A stretch of DNA of 64,000 bases from Polaromonas sp. 39-63-25 (lineage in GTDB: Bacteria; Pseudomonadota; Gammaproteobacteria; Burkholderiales; Burkholderiaceae_C): NCBI RefSeq assembly GCF_002278925.1, contig NZ_NCJH01000011.1, positions 140,414 through 204,413 of the forward strand, written 5' to 3'. Positions 9,765 to 18,900 of this stretch are shown here, in pieces. The notes beneath the pieces are model-generated. The model ran no database searches, was not told the DNA's origin, and was given only the letters and a program-made list of their open reading frames with translations. Position 1 is the stretch's first letter, and each line of letters begins with the position of its first letter. The position numbers and the translations under genes were made by a program.

Positions 9765-10904
9765 ATGGCCAAAAGCCTGAGCAGCCTCTGGCTGAAAAGC
9801 ATGCGCCGCATGGGCAGGGTCCAGCAGGTGCAGGGCCGCCGGCTGTTCCAGAGCCTGGTGCCCACGGTTGCCGCCAGCCCGGTGCGCCGCGCCAAGCCCG
9901 TCAAGCTGGCCAGGCCCAAGGCACTGAAAGCCCTGCGTAAACCCGCTGCGCCGCCGACGCGCGCCGTGTCCGGCCTGCCCGGAACCTGGCAAAAGGCGTA
10001 TTTCTCCGTGCCGGCCGCCGGCCAGCTCGCGCCCGCACGGCGCATGTTGTACTGGCTCTACCTGCCGGCAGCAGCCAACGCGGCACCCCGGCCGCTGGTG
10101 GTCATGCTGCACGGCTGCCAGCAAACCGCCACCGACTTTGCCATTTCCACGCGCATGAACCAGCTGGCCGAACGCAAGGGTTTTGCCGTGCTCTACCCGC
10201 ACCAGTCGGCCACGGTCGACGCGCACCGCTGCTGGCACTGGTACCAACGTGCCACCCAGGAGGGGCAGGGCGACGTTCGGCTGATTGCAGAAATGATGGC
10301 CCATGTGCAGGCCAAACACGCGCTGGACCCGACGCGTACCTATGTGGCGGGCCTGTCGGCCGGCGCCGGGCTGGCCAACATCCTGGCCCTGCGCTACCCC
10401 GACCGGGTGGCCGCCGTGGGCCTGCACTCGGCACCCGTGTTCGGCACGACCGATTCGCCCGTGAGCGCCTACCGGGCCATGCAGCACGGCGCCGGTGCAG
10501 CCCACAGCGATGCGGCGCGGTCCTTCACCGCGGCCCTGCCGGCCTTCCCGGGCATGCCGGCGATTCTCATCCACGGCGCGCGCGATGCCGTGGTGCGGCG
10601 CATCAACATGACGCAGTTGACCGAACAGTTCACGATTTTCAACGCCGCGGCCATCACCCGCCCGGAACCGGTGCTGCGCCGCTACCCGGCGCGCACCACC
10701 GGGCGCCATCCGCGCCATGCCTATGAAAGCGCCACGTATTACGCCGGCAGAAAGCCGCACCTGGTGAGTTGCGAGATAGAACACCTGGGCCACGCCTGGA
10801 GCGGCGGCGATGCGAGTGTGGATTTCAGCGCGCCGGATGGCCCCGACGCCACGCTGATGATGTGGACCTTTTTTGCGCACCACCGTCGGCCGGCAGCGGG
10901 CTGA
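9765..10904 (+). CDS. PHB depolymerase family esterase
   Basis: A 379-residue alpha/beta hydrolase of the extracellular-type PHB depolymerase / esterase family. After a basic, low-complexity N-terminal 70 residues, the hydrolase core shows PLVVMLHGCQQTATDFA (oxyanion region), the nucleophile elbow GLSAGAGLAN (Ser near residue 198), a C-terminal IHGARDAVV (acid) and EHLGHAWSGG (His). No signal peptide is visible, so it may act inside the cell. The family also includes acetylxylan and feruloyl esterases, so the polymer substrate is not proven. The PhaR-like box upstream and a phaB gene 10 kb away favour PHB. The start has GGAG 4 bases upstream. Confidence 0.85.
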   Translation: MAKSLSSLWLKSMRRMGRVQQVQGRRLFQSLVPTVAASPVRRAKPVKLARPKALKALRKPAAPPTRAVSGLPGTWQKAYFSVPAAGQLAPARRMLYWLYLPAAANAAPRPLVVMLHGCQQTATDFAISTRMNQLAERKGFAVLYPHQSATVDAHRCWHWYQRATQEGQGDVRLIAEMMAHVQAKHALDPTRTYVAGLSAGAGLANILALRYPDRVAAVGLHSAPVFGTTDSPVSAYRAMQHGAGAAHSDAARSFTAALPAFPGMPAILIHGARDAVVRRINMTQLTEQFTIFNAAAITRPEPVLRRYPARTTGRHPRHAYESATYYAGRKPHLVSCEIEHLGHAWSGGDASVDFSAPDGPDATLMMWTFFAHHRRPAAG

Positions 10905-10925
10905 GTTCCTGATTACATGCCAAAA

Positions 10926-10976
10926 GTGCCTCCAGCCCAATAGGGACGGGCGCAACCAGCTATTGTTTTGGTAGCT
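10926..10976 (-). repeat. Dispersed intergenic repeat, copy C (inverted)
   Basis: Reading leftwards: ACAATAGCTGGTTGCGCCCG, then GGGCTGGAGGCA, matching copies A and B. It lies between convergent genes. An AGCTA / TAGCT inverted pair flanks its left-reading start and could form a small hairpin. Confidence 0.7.
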
Positions 10977-10978
10977 AA

Positions 10979-11479
10979 CTAGGGTCTTGGGGCTTGATCA
11001 AAACGTGCGCGCAGGGCCTCCACGCGCGCGCGGTTCACGCCAAAGTCCTTGCGCCCCAGCCGGCTGGCCGAGCGCACATGAATCACGCCGCCCGCTTCAT
11101 CGAGGGAGAGCTCCACATCGTCCGTGAATTTCAGCCACCGGGTGCGGCACTGCGCGTAAAGGTAAGCCGGCTCCTGCGTCACCAGCACGCAACCGGGCGT
11201 GGATTCCAGCAAGGTGGACAGGCGGCGCAGGGCGACCCTGGCGTCACCGGTGTAGCGCAAGGGCGCGATGTCGGCGCCACTGCGCTGCGGGTGGTCGGCA
11301 TGGCTGGCGGCCTGGCTGGACACGCTGTTCGGTGTGGGTGACGGCGGCTTGAGGCGGCCATCCCGCACGCCCAGGTCTTGCGGCGGTTTCCCCACGAACA
11401 AACCCAGCTGACCGGCCACCAGCAGCATGACCAGCAGAGCAGCAAGCAGGAGAACAACAAGTTTGAGGGCAGTGATCAC
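10979..11479 (-). CDS. DUF1499 domain membrane-anchored protein
   Basis: A 166-residue protein with one N-terminal membrane segment (residues 6-28, rich in Leu/Val/Ala) and a periplasmic DUF1499 domain. Family signatures visible are LGVRDGRLKPPSPTPNSVSSQA near the anchor and IHVRSASRLGRKDFGVNRARVEALR at the C terminus. The molecular function of DUF1499 is unknown. It stands alone, convergent with the esterase gene, with repeat copy C just beyond its stop. Confidence 0.85.
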   Translation of the reverse strand: MITALKLVVLLLAALLVMLLVAGQLGLFVGKPPQDLGVRDGRLKPPSPTPNSVSSQAASHADHPQRSGADIAPLRYTGDARVALRRLSTLLESTPGCVLVTQEPAYLYAQCRTRWLKFTDDVELSLDEAGGVIHVRSASRLGRKDFGVNRARVEALRARFDQAPRP

Positions 11480-11646
11480 GGGCTTTGTTCTTCAGATGGT
11501 TTGAGTGAGGCGTCCCAACCAGGGGGGTGATGGGCGAGCCCTGGCATCAGGCCGGAGCACCAGCAACATGGTAACCAACAAGCACACCCGGGTGTTCAGG
11601 GTGTGTTGCAGGGTGGCAGGGCGGATGCCCTGCCGTTCTCAGGTGC

Positions 11647-12561
11647 TTACTCATGCGCGCCACTTCCTGCCTGCGTGGGCGCAACGCGGTCCGTCGGCGC
11701 CATGGCCGATTGCCGGAAGTGTCGGGTGATGACAGCGACCAGGGCATCCGAGGCCGGGTTGTTGCGCCCTGCGGCGCGGTACAGCGTGAGGTCGACCTTG
11801 GGCAGCGCCGGGAAACTGTCGCTGCGCCCCAGCACGCGCATGCCCGGTATCACTGAACTCAGACCGACCACACTCACCGCGATGCCGCCCAGTACCGCCG
11901 CCTGGATCCCGCTCAGGCTTTCGCTCACGCAAACCAGGCGCCAGCTCCGGCCCACCTGATCGAGGGCTGCCAGCGCATGGTCGCGAAAGATATTTCCGGG
12001 CGGCAGCATCGCCAGCGGCAAGGGGTTGACGTGCTGCGGTGGGCCTGTTTCGCCGGCCACCCAGACGAGCGGCTCCTGCGCCACCACCAGACCCTGCTTG
12101 AAGGCCGGCATGCCCGTGACCAGTGCCACATCGATTTCGTCGCGCCCGATGGCCGTCATCAGGCGGTTCGACAGTGAGCAGCGAATTTCGACATCGACAT
12201 TGGGGTGCGCCAGATTGAAGGCCGACAGCACGGGCGGGAGCACGTAGGCGGCATAGAGATCCGGTATGCCAAGGATGACCCGGCCTCCCAGCCGGGGGGC
12301 GTGCAGCCGTGTCAGCACCTCGTTGTGCAGGCCAAGAATGGTGCGGCTGTAGCCCAGCAGGAGTTCGCCCTCCGGCGTCAGGACGGGTTTGCGACCGACG
12401 GTGTTGTACAGCCGTGCGCCCACGAGTTCTTCAAGTTTTTGCAGCTGCAGGGTCACCGCGGGCTGGGTCCGGCTGACCCGCCTGGCGGTTTCTGACACGC
12501 TGCCGGTTTCGACCAGCAGGATGAAGGTCTTGAGCAGCCGCAGGTCGAGAGGATTTTGCAT
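11647..12561 (-). CDS. LysR family transcriptional regulator
   Basis: A 304-residue LysR-type regulator. The N-terminal winged helix-turn-helix (LRLLKTFILLVETGSVSETARRVSRTQPAVTLQLQKLEELVGARL) is followed by a periplasmic-binding-protein-like effector domain starting at VILGIPDLYAAYVLPPVL. It is divergently transcribed from the ABC importer operon across a 193-bp AT-rich gap containing a T-N11-A-type dyad, so it most likely controls that operon in response to its substrate or a derivative. Confidence 0.93.
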   Translation of the reverse strand: MQNPLDLRLLKTFILLVETGSVSETARRVSRTQPAVTLQLQKLEELVGARLYNTVGRKPVLTPEGELLLGYSRTILGLHNEVLTRLHAPRLGGRVILGIPDLYAAYVLPPVLSAFNLAHPNVDVEIRCSLSNRLMTAIGRDEIDVALVTGMPAFKQGLVVAQEPLVWVAGETGPPQHVNPLPLAMLPPGNIFRDHALAALDQVGRSWRLVCVSESLSGIQAAVLGGIAVSVVGLSSVIPGMRVLGRSDSFPALPKVDLTLYRAAGRNNPASDALVAVITRHFRQSAMAPTDRVAPTQAGSGAHE

Positions 12562-12576
12562 CCGGACTCCAAATGT

Positions 12577-12591
12577 ATAAGTTTAATTTAT
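12577..12591. promoter_or_regulatory. Candidate LysR binding dyad
   Basis: ATAA-N7-TTAT (T-N11-A type inverted repeat) lies 16 bases upstream of the LysR start codon in the AT-rich divergent intergenic region, the expected place for an autoregulatory LysR site. Confidence 0.45.
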
Positions 12592-12650
12592 GGATGGCAT
12601 TTTTACTTCTGAATGTACTTTTGTAAATTCTCAACCTAATATTGCCTTAA

Positions 12651-12665
12651 TGCTGCAATGCAGCA
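12651..12665. promoter_or_regulatory. Second PhaR-like palindrome (CTGC-N3-GCAG)
   Basis: The 15-base palindrome TGCTGCAATGCAGCA is identical to the one at 9708. It lies 90 bases upstream of the ABC substrate-binding gene and could serve as an operator there. Confidence 0.45.
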
Positions 12666-12754
12666 GAAGCCACCCGGCGCCAGGCTCCATAGCGTGGCGC
12701 TTATAGATGTCGTCCTTCAATGTTTGTTTTTTTGACTCGCCAAGGAGTTTGACC

Positions 12755-13717
12755 ATGACCCATCCCACCCGCCGCTCGGTACTCAAACGCACGGCGGCCC
12801 TCGCCGCCGTCACCCTGACAGGCATGCGCCTGTCGCCTGTTTTTGCGCAGCAGCGCGTTATCAAGGTCGGCACGCTCAAGCTGATTCATGGCGTTACCCC
12901 GTATTTCTATTCAAAGTTCGCGCCGGCCGGCACCACCATCGAGGTGATCCCTTTTGAAAGCCCGACGGATGGCAAGAATGCGGTCGTGACCGGCACGGTC
13001 GATTTCGGCATCTACGGCCTGGCCGCGGCGACGCTGGGTGCTGCCGCCGGCGAACCCGTGGTGATCGTCGGCGCAGCATGCAACCGCGGCATGGCCATCG
13101 TGGCTGCCGCATCCTCCAAATTGACGACGTTCACCGACCTCAAGGGCAAACGCATTGGCATCTGGCCCGGTTCCACCCAGGAGGTCGTGTTCATGGACCG
13201 CCTCGCCACCGAGAAAATGACGCTGCGCGACGTTGAAGTCGTGCGGGTTTCCTTTAGCGACATGGCGTCGGCGCTGGCTCGCGGCGATCTGGACGCTTAT
13301 GTCGGTGCAGAGCCCGCACCTGGCATCAGCCTGGCCAACGGCACCGGCCGCATTCTGGAGTACCCCTACACGACCCCGACCGGTTCCCTGAACATGGTGC
13401 TGACCAGCAGCGAAGCCATGCTGAAGAAAGACCCGGAGAAGGTGCGCGCCTTGCTGAAAATCCATCGTGCCGCCAGTGAATTTGCCATGTCGGACAAGGA
13501 AGCCTTCATTGCCATGGCCATGCAACGTCTGGGGCAGCAGCGGCGCTCGATCGAGTTGGCTGCGCCGAATGTGGAGCTGACCTGGCGCATCGACGACAAG
13601 TTCGTGACCCAGGCCCGCTATTACGGCTCGCAAATGCTGGAGCGCAAGCAGATCAGGGCGCTGCCGGATTACAGCCGTCTGATCCCCACGGCGACACTCA
13701 GCGCGCTGTCTTCCTGA
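12755..13717 (+). CDS. ABC transporter substrate-binding protein (NMT1/SsuA type, Tat signal)
   Basis: A 320-residue periplasmic binding protein of the nitrate/sulfonate/taurine/thiamine-precursor superfamily. It has a twin-arginine signal (TRRSVLKRTAALAAVTLTG), suggesting export in folded form. The domain shows VGTLKLIHGVTPYFYSKF, DGKNAVVTGTVDFGIYGLAAATLG and DLKGKRIGIWPGSTQEVVFMDRL, typical of NMT1-like proteins. The start ATG has AAGGAG 7 bases upstream. It is the first gene of a four-gene operon (permease 2 bases downstream, then ATPase and hydrolase) and divergent to a LysR gene. The ligand is not predictable from sequence alone. Confidence 0.9.
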   Translation: MTHPTRRSVLKRTAALAAVTLTGMRLSPVFAQQRVIKVGTLKLIHGVTPYFYSKFAPAGTTIEVIPFESPTDGKNAVVTGTVDFGIYGLAAATLGAAAGEPVVIVGAACNRGMAIVAAASSKLTTFTDLKGKRIGIWPGSTQEVVFMDRLATEKMTLRDVEVVRVSFSDMASALARGDLDAYVGAEPAPGISLANGTGRILEYPYTTPTGSLNMVLTSSEAMLKKDPEKVRALLKIHRAASEFAMSDKEAFIAMAMQRLGQQRRSIELAAPNVELTWRIDDKFVTQARYYGSQMLERKQIRALPDYSRLIPTATLSALSS

Positions 13718-13719
13718 TC

Positions 13720-14589
13720 ATGTCTGTCAGCGCTCAAACCATGGCCGAGCCTGCGGCCGCCGCGGCCCTCGCGCCGGCGCTGCCGGTCACGGCACAAAAT
13801 TCACCAGCCGGCTGGCGCGGTGCCACGGCGCTGGCGCTGGTGGTGCCTGTCCTGCTGCTGCTGCTGTGGTGGGCATGGGTCAAATGGTCCGGCACGATGC
13901 TGATTCCCTTGCCACAAGCCGTGGCGGTGATGATGTGGGATTTCACGTTCGGCGGCGTGTATGACGATGCCTTCAGCGCCACGCTGCTGAAGCATTTGTC
14001 GGCATCGACCGGGCGCGTGTTTTTCGGCTTCGGCCTTGCCGCTTTGGCAGGAATACCGTTGGGCCTGATGCTGGGGCGTTCGCAGCTCCTGCGCATGATG
14101 CTGGACCCCATGCTGTCGCTGCTGCGGCCGATACCGGTCACCGCCTGGCTTCCGCTGGCGATGATTTTCTTCGGCCTGGGCGCCAATTCCGCGATTTTCC
14201 TGGTGTTTCTCGGTGCTTTCTACCCGATCATGCTCAACACCGTTTTCGGTGTGCGATCAGTCGATCCCCGGCTGTTCGAAGCGGCAGCCATGCTGGGCTG
14301 CACCGGCACGGCCCAGTTCCGGTCGGTGACCTTGCGCGGGGCGTTGCCCAGCATCTTCAATGGCCTGCGGCTTGGGTTGTCCTTTGCGTGGATCCTGATC
14401 GTGGTTGGAGAAATGACGGGTGTGCAGCTGGGTCTGGGTGCCGTGATCATGGATGCGCGAACCCTGTCCCGCACCGACCTCGTCATCACCGGCATGATTT
14501 TTATCGGCATCGCCGGATTTTTATGTGATCGCGTGATTGTCCTCATCAACAACCGCCTGATGCGCTGGAGCCCCCAACACCATGCTTGA
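13720..14589 (+). CDS. ABC transporter permease (SsuC/TauC family)
   Basis: A 289-residue inner-membrane permease with about six transmembrane segments. The cytoplasmic coupling loop carries the EAA-type motif EAAAMLGCTGTAQFRSVTLRGALPSIFNGLRLGLSFAW. It is typical of BPD_transp_1 permeases of the sulfonate/nitrate/taurine group. It starts 2 bases after the binding-protein gene and its 3' end overlaps the ATPase gene by 8 bases. Confidence 0.93.
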   Translation: MSVSAQTMAEPAAAAALAPALPVTAQNSPAGWRGATALALVVPVLLLLLWWAWVKWSGTMLIPLPQAVAVMMWDFTFGGVYDDAFSATLLKHLSASTGRVFFGFGLAALAGIPLGLMLGRSQLLRMMLDPMLSLLRPIPVTAWLPLAMIFFGLGANSAIFLVFLGAFYPIMLNTVFGVRSVDPRLFEAAAMLGCTGTAQFRSVTLRGALPSIFNGLRLGLSFAWILIVVGEMTGVQLGLGAVIMDARTLSRTDLVITGMIFIGIAGFLCDRVIVLINNRLMRWSPQHHA

Positions 14590-15406
14590 CGAATCCCTTC
14601 CATCGGCTGACCGTTTCAAGGTGCCTGCCCTGCAAGTCAGCGGTGTCGACAAGACCTACAAAGCCTCCAACGGATCGGTCGAGGCGTTGCGAGGCATCAA
14701 CCTCACGGTTGCGCAGGGCGAGTTCGTTTGCCTGCTGGGCGCATCCGGTTGCGGCAAGTCCAGCCTGCTGCGCATTCTGGCCGGGTTCGAACAAAGCACC
14801 GCGGGCCACATCGAAACCTACGGCCTGCCCGTCACAGGGCCGGGCCCGGATCGCGGCATGGTGTTTCAGGACTACGGCCTGTTCCCCTGGCTTACCGTGC
14901 GTGACAACATCGGGTTCGGCCCTCAACATGCCGGCCGCAGCCGGCGGGAAACGGCAGCGATCGCCGACAGGTTCGCCGAGATGGTCGGCCTGAGCGGCTT
15001 CGTCAACCGCTTTCCAGGTCAGCTCTCCGGCGGCATGAAGCAGCGTGTTGCCATTGCCCGCGTCCTCGCCAACAACGGACGCATCCTCCTGATGGATGAG
15101 CCGTTTGGCGCGCTCGATGCATTGACCCGCGCCAAACTGCAGGAAGAATTGCTGACGATCTGGCGTGAAACCCGGTTGACCGTCGTTTTTGTCACCCATT
15201 CGGTGGAAGAGGCCATTTTTCTGGCCGATCGCGTGGTGGTCATGAGCGCCGGCCCGGGCCGCATTGCCAGCGATATCCGTATCGATCTGCCACGCCCCCG
15301 CGATGTCTCGTCGGTTGAATTCAATGCCTTGCGGCGCGAAATAACGAATGGTTTGTCCAGCCATCTGGCGCCGCAACGACAGGATGCGGCGATGGTGAAC
15401 GCATGA
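14582..15406 (+). CDS. ABC transporter ATP-binding protein (SsuB/TauB family)
   Basis: A 274-residue ATPase. Walker A is LLGASGCGKSSLLRILAGF (about residue 53), the signature is FPGQLSGGMKQRVAIARVL, and Walker B is RILLMDEPFGALDALTR followed by the H-loop FVTHSVEEA. It energises the importer formed with the preceding permease and binding protein. It overlaps the permease gene by 8 bases and the hydrolase gene by 4 (ATGA), which indicates translational coupling. Confidence 0.95.
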   Translation: MLDESLPSADRFKVPALQVSGVDKTYKASNGSVEALRGINLTVAQGEFVCLLGASGCGKSSLLRILAGFEQSTAGHIETYGLPVTGPGPDRGMVFQDYGLFPWLTVRDNIGFGPQHAGRSRRETAAIADRFAEMVGLSGFVNRFPGQLSGGMKQRVAIARVLANNGRILLMDEPFGALDALTRAKLQEELLTIWRETRLTVVFVTHSVEEAIFLADRVVVMSAGPGRIASDIRIDLPRPRDVSSVEFNALRREITNGLSSHLAPQRQDAAMVNA

Positions 15407-16278
15407 GCGGCATACCGGAGGTCAGCACTGTCGGACCCAGTGGGGCGGTGTATCGCGGCATGAACCGCGAGGCCCTGACCGAAGCCTACAACAACAGCGG
15501 GGCCGTGGTCGACAGTCCACAATGGCTCGAACGGTGGCGCCAGCGCAGCGAGGCGCTGCGCATCAGCCACGGAACCCGGCTCAATATGGCTTACGGCAGT
15601 GGAGACAGGCAAAAAATCGACTACTTCGCCTGCGGCGTGCCGAATGCGCCACTGTTTGTTTTTCTCCACGGCGGCTATTGGCAACGCAACAGCCGCGACA
15701 TGTTCTCGTTTGTCGCCGAAGGCCCGATGGCAAACGGGTTTGACGTGGCCATCGTGGGTTACACCCTGGCACCGGAGGCCAGCCTTCAGCAAATTCTTGA
15801 TGAATGCGCCTGGGCCATCGATTTCCTGCTTGATCGCGCCCAGACCCTGAAGCTGGATTTCAACCCCGCCCAGCTGATTGTCGGTGGCTGGTCGGCCGGT
15901 GGCCATCTTGCTGCCGCGCTGTTGGCTGGTGAACATCGCTTGAAAGGCGCGCTGGCCATCAGCGGCATTTTCGACCTCGAGCCGATTTCCCTGTGCGCCC
16001 TGAACGACAAGCTCGGCCTGAGCAAGGACGATGCGATGCGCCTGAGCCCGCTGCACAGGATCGAGGCGTCACAGCCTGCGTTGTGTCTTGTGTTCGGCGC
16101 TGACGAACTGCCGGAACTGAAACGTCAGTCCACGGACTATGCGCAAGCCGCGCTCGGGGCCGGCGCCCAACTCAAGCTTGAATCGATCACGGGATGCAAC
16201 CACTTTTCCATACTGGACGAGCTGTACCGCGCGGATGGTCGCCTGGTTCAGTGTCTGAAGGCCTTGACCGGGAATTGA
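15403..16278 (+). CDS. Alpha/beta hydrolase, arylformamidase (kynurenine formamidase)-like
   Basis: A 291-residue alpha/beta hydrolase. The HGGYWQRNSRDMFSF motif (oxyanion hole) and the nucleophile elbow IVGGWSAGGHLAAALL are typical of the kynurenine formamidase-like group. VFGADELPELKRQS and GCNHFSILDEL supply the acid and His. It overlaps the ABC ATPase by 4 bases, so the imported compound is probably its substrate, perhaps an N-formyl, amide or ester compound; this is inference. No other tryptophan-degradation gene is present, which argues against a true kynB role. Confidence 0.85.
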   Translation: MSGIPEVSTVGPSGAVYRGMNREALTEAYNNSGAVVDSPQWLERWRQRSEALRISHGTRLNMAYGSGDRQKIDYFACGVPNAPLFVFLHGGYWQRNSRDMFSFVAEGPMANGFDVAIVGYTLAPEASLQQILDECAWAIDFLLDRAQTLKLDFNPAQLIVGGWSAGGHLAAALLAGEHRLKGALAISGIFDLEPISLCALNDKLGLSKDDAMRLSPLHRIEASQPALCLVFGADELPELKRQSTDYAQAALGAGAQLKLESITGCNHFSILDELYRADGRLVQCLKALTGN

Positions 16279-16284
16279 CCCGCG

Positions 16285-16764
<480 letters not shown>

Positions 16765-16786
16765 GGATTCAGGCGTTCAATGGGTT

Positions 16787-17557
16787 CTAAAGACCGGCTT
16801 TGGCAATCTGCAGCAGCGCCGGAACCAGCAGCCCGACCCCCGTCAGCAGCAGCAGCGCACTGACCAGTTTGAGCACCGTGGGCCGCGACCAGCCGGGCGG
16901 GTGCCGCTCCAGCCACCAGCTTAGCGCGAACACCAGCGGCGCGGCAAGCAGGCACAGCTTGAGCGCGTTGGCGCTGAACTGCCCGGTGCCCAGCACCATG
17001 GTCAGCCGCATCAGCGAACTGGCCGCCAGCGTTGCCACCAGAGTGTCGCGCACCGTCCGCAGCGGCATCGGCTGGCGGTACAGGTGGTAGACCAGCGGCG
17101 GCCCGCCGGTCGAAAAAAGACCGGTCAGCAGGCCCGAGACCACGCCCCAGGTGCGAAACGAGGCGGCGGACGAGCGTTCACGCAGGGCCGCGGCCTGCAG
17201 CAGCACCACGATGGCGCAGGCCACCACCGTCAGGCCCAGCAGCACACGCAAAACCAGCGTGACGTTGCTGCTGAGCCAGCCGACCAGCAGCACACCCGCC
17301 AGAATACCCATGGCGCTGCCCAGCGTGGTGTCGCGGAAGGCGGGCACATCGAGCGTGCGGCCCGAGCGACGCAGGGCGACCAGAGCGTTGGCCAGTGCCA
17401 GCACGGTGGCCACGTTGGCCAGGTCCGCCAGCGGGGCGAGCTCCAGCAGGCCGGCCAGGCCCAGCAGGATCAGCGCGAACGCAAAACCGCTGAGGTTCTG
17501 GGCGCAGGTCGCCAGGGCCACACACAGCAGGAAAAGCGCGATCTGCCACGCCGTCAT
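16787..17557 (-). CDS. TauE/SafE family sulfite/organosulfur exporter
   Basis: A 256-residue integral membrane protein with seven to eight hydrophobic helices, of the TauE/SafE (sulfite exporter, DUF81) family. Conserved segments include the N-terminal GFAFALILLGL and GLLTGLFSTGGPPLVYHLYRQPM. The start is taken at MTAWQIALFLL, which begins the first helix; the 45 residues encoded upstream are Arg/Pro-rich and not membrane-like. It probably forms an operon with the EVE gene. Substrate is unknown. Confidence 0.85.
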   Translation of the reverse strand: MTAWQIALFLLCVALATCAQNLSGFAFALILLGLAGLLELAPLADLANVATVLALANALVALRRSGRTLDVPAFRDTTLGSAMGILAGVLLVGWLSSNVTLVLRVLLGLTVVACAIVVLLQAAALRERSSAASFRTWGVVSGLLTGLFSTGGPPLVYHLYRQPMPLRTVRDTLVATLAASSLMRLTMVLGTGQFSANALKLCLLAAPLVFALSWWLERHPPGWSRPTVLKLVSALLLLTGVGLLVPALLQIAKAGL

Positions 17558-17787
17558 TGCCCCGCACGCTGCGGGTTCTTCGCCCGCCAGTCTGGAAATT
17601 GCATACACATGCGGGCAGGATAACCTGCCGGCAGCGCACGGTCGGGGCGACGGGGCAGCAAGAACGGGCAGGCGACGTCGGCGCCAGCACATTTGCCGAA
17701 GTCTTTCTAGAATGCGCCATCCGTTGTCCCCGAGCGGGCCCTGTCCCGGGCCTGGCCAGGGGCACAGTTCTCATCAAAATTTCACCC

Positions 17788-18729
17788 ATGACAGACAACT
17801 CCCACCCCTCCCTGATCCCTTCCCAGAACCCTCTCAAGGTCGCCGTCATGGGCGCAGGCGCCGTCGGCTGCTATTACGGCGGTATGCTGGCGCGTGCCGG
17901 CCACGACGTGGTGCTGATCGCCCGGGCGCAACACGTGGAAGCCATCACACGCGACGGCCTGCACATGGAAACCCGGACCTTCGACGAGCACGTGCGCCTG
18001 GCCGCCAGCAGCGAGCCCGGCGCGGTGCAGGGCGCCCGGTTGGCGCTGTTCTGCGTCAAGTCCACCGACACCGAAGCCGCAGGCGCGCTGATACGGCCGC
18101 ATCTGGCGCCCGATGCCCTGGTGCTCTGCCTGCAAAACGGCGTGGACAACGCCGACCGGCTGCGCACCGTGCTGCCGCAACACACGGTGGCCGCCGCCGT
18201 CGTTTACGTCGCCACTGAAATGGCCGGTCCCGGCCACGTCAAACACCACGGCCGTGGCGAGCTGGTGATCGAGCCGTCCCCGGCCAGCGCGGCCGTGGCG
18301 CAGGCGCTGATCGCCGCCGGCGTGCCGACCGAGATCTCCGACAACGTGCGCGGCGCCTTGTGGGCCAAGCTGATCCTCAACTGCGCCTACAACGCCGTCT
18401 CGGCCATCACCCAGCTGCCGTATGGCCAGACGGTGGCCGGTGAAGGTGTGCCCGACCTGATGCGCGACGTGGTGGCCGAATGCCTGGCCGTGGCGCAGGC
18501 CGAAGGCGTGCAGGTGGCGGGCGACGTGTATGCCGCGGTGGACAAGCTCGCCGCCAGCATGCCCGGCCAGTTTTCATCGACCGCGCAGGACCTGGCACGC
18601 GGCAAACCCACCGAAATCGACTACCTCAACGGACTGATCGTCAAGCGCGGCGCGGCGCTGGGCGTGGCAACGCCGGCGAACCGGGTGTTGTGGGCGCTGG
18701 TGAAGTTGATGGAGCGCAAACAGTCCTAG
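17788..18729 (+). CDS. panE: 2-dehydropantoate 2-reductase
   Basis: A 313-residue NADPH-dependent ketopantoate reductase (pantothenate/CoA pathway). The Rossmann motif VAVMGAGAVGCYYGGMLARAGHDVVLIAR is at residues 18-46; FCVKSTDTEAA, LCLQNGVDNADRL and the catalytic-domain segments WAKLILNCAYNAVSAITQLPYG and TEIDYLNGLIVKRG are typical of PanE/ApbA. Length is usual. Paralogues with other 2-keto acid substrates exist, so the exact substrate is likely rather than certain. The start MTDNSH precedes a short variable tail before the Rossmann fold. Confidence 0.92.
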   Translation: MTDNSHPSLIPSQNPLKVAVMGAGAVGCYYGGMLARAGHDVVLIARAQHVEAITRDGLHMETRTFDEHVRLAASSEPGAVQGARLALFCVKSTDTEAAGALIRPHLAPDALVLCLQNGVDNADRLRTVLPQHTVAAAVVYVATEMAGPGHVKHHGRGELVIEPSPASAAVAQALIAAGVPTEISDNVRGALWAKLILNCAYNAVSAITQLPYGQTVAGEGVPDLMRDVVAECLAVAQAEGVQVAGDVYAAVDKLAASMPGQFSSTAQDLARGKPTEIDYLNGLIVKRGAALGVATPANRVLWALVKLMERKQS

Positions 18730-18900
18730 AAAGTGCGTGATTGTTGGGCGAGCGATTCGCCTACAAAGAGAGCCGACTCCCGGCCGTTCGCCATCGCACA
18801 GACCAGCGGGTGTCACCACCGTATGCTGAAAGCTGAGGCCGTCCAGCTGCCACCTCGGCAAGCTGGGAAGACAGGCTCATCACCTGGTTCTGTATTGCCT

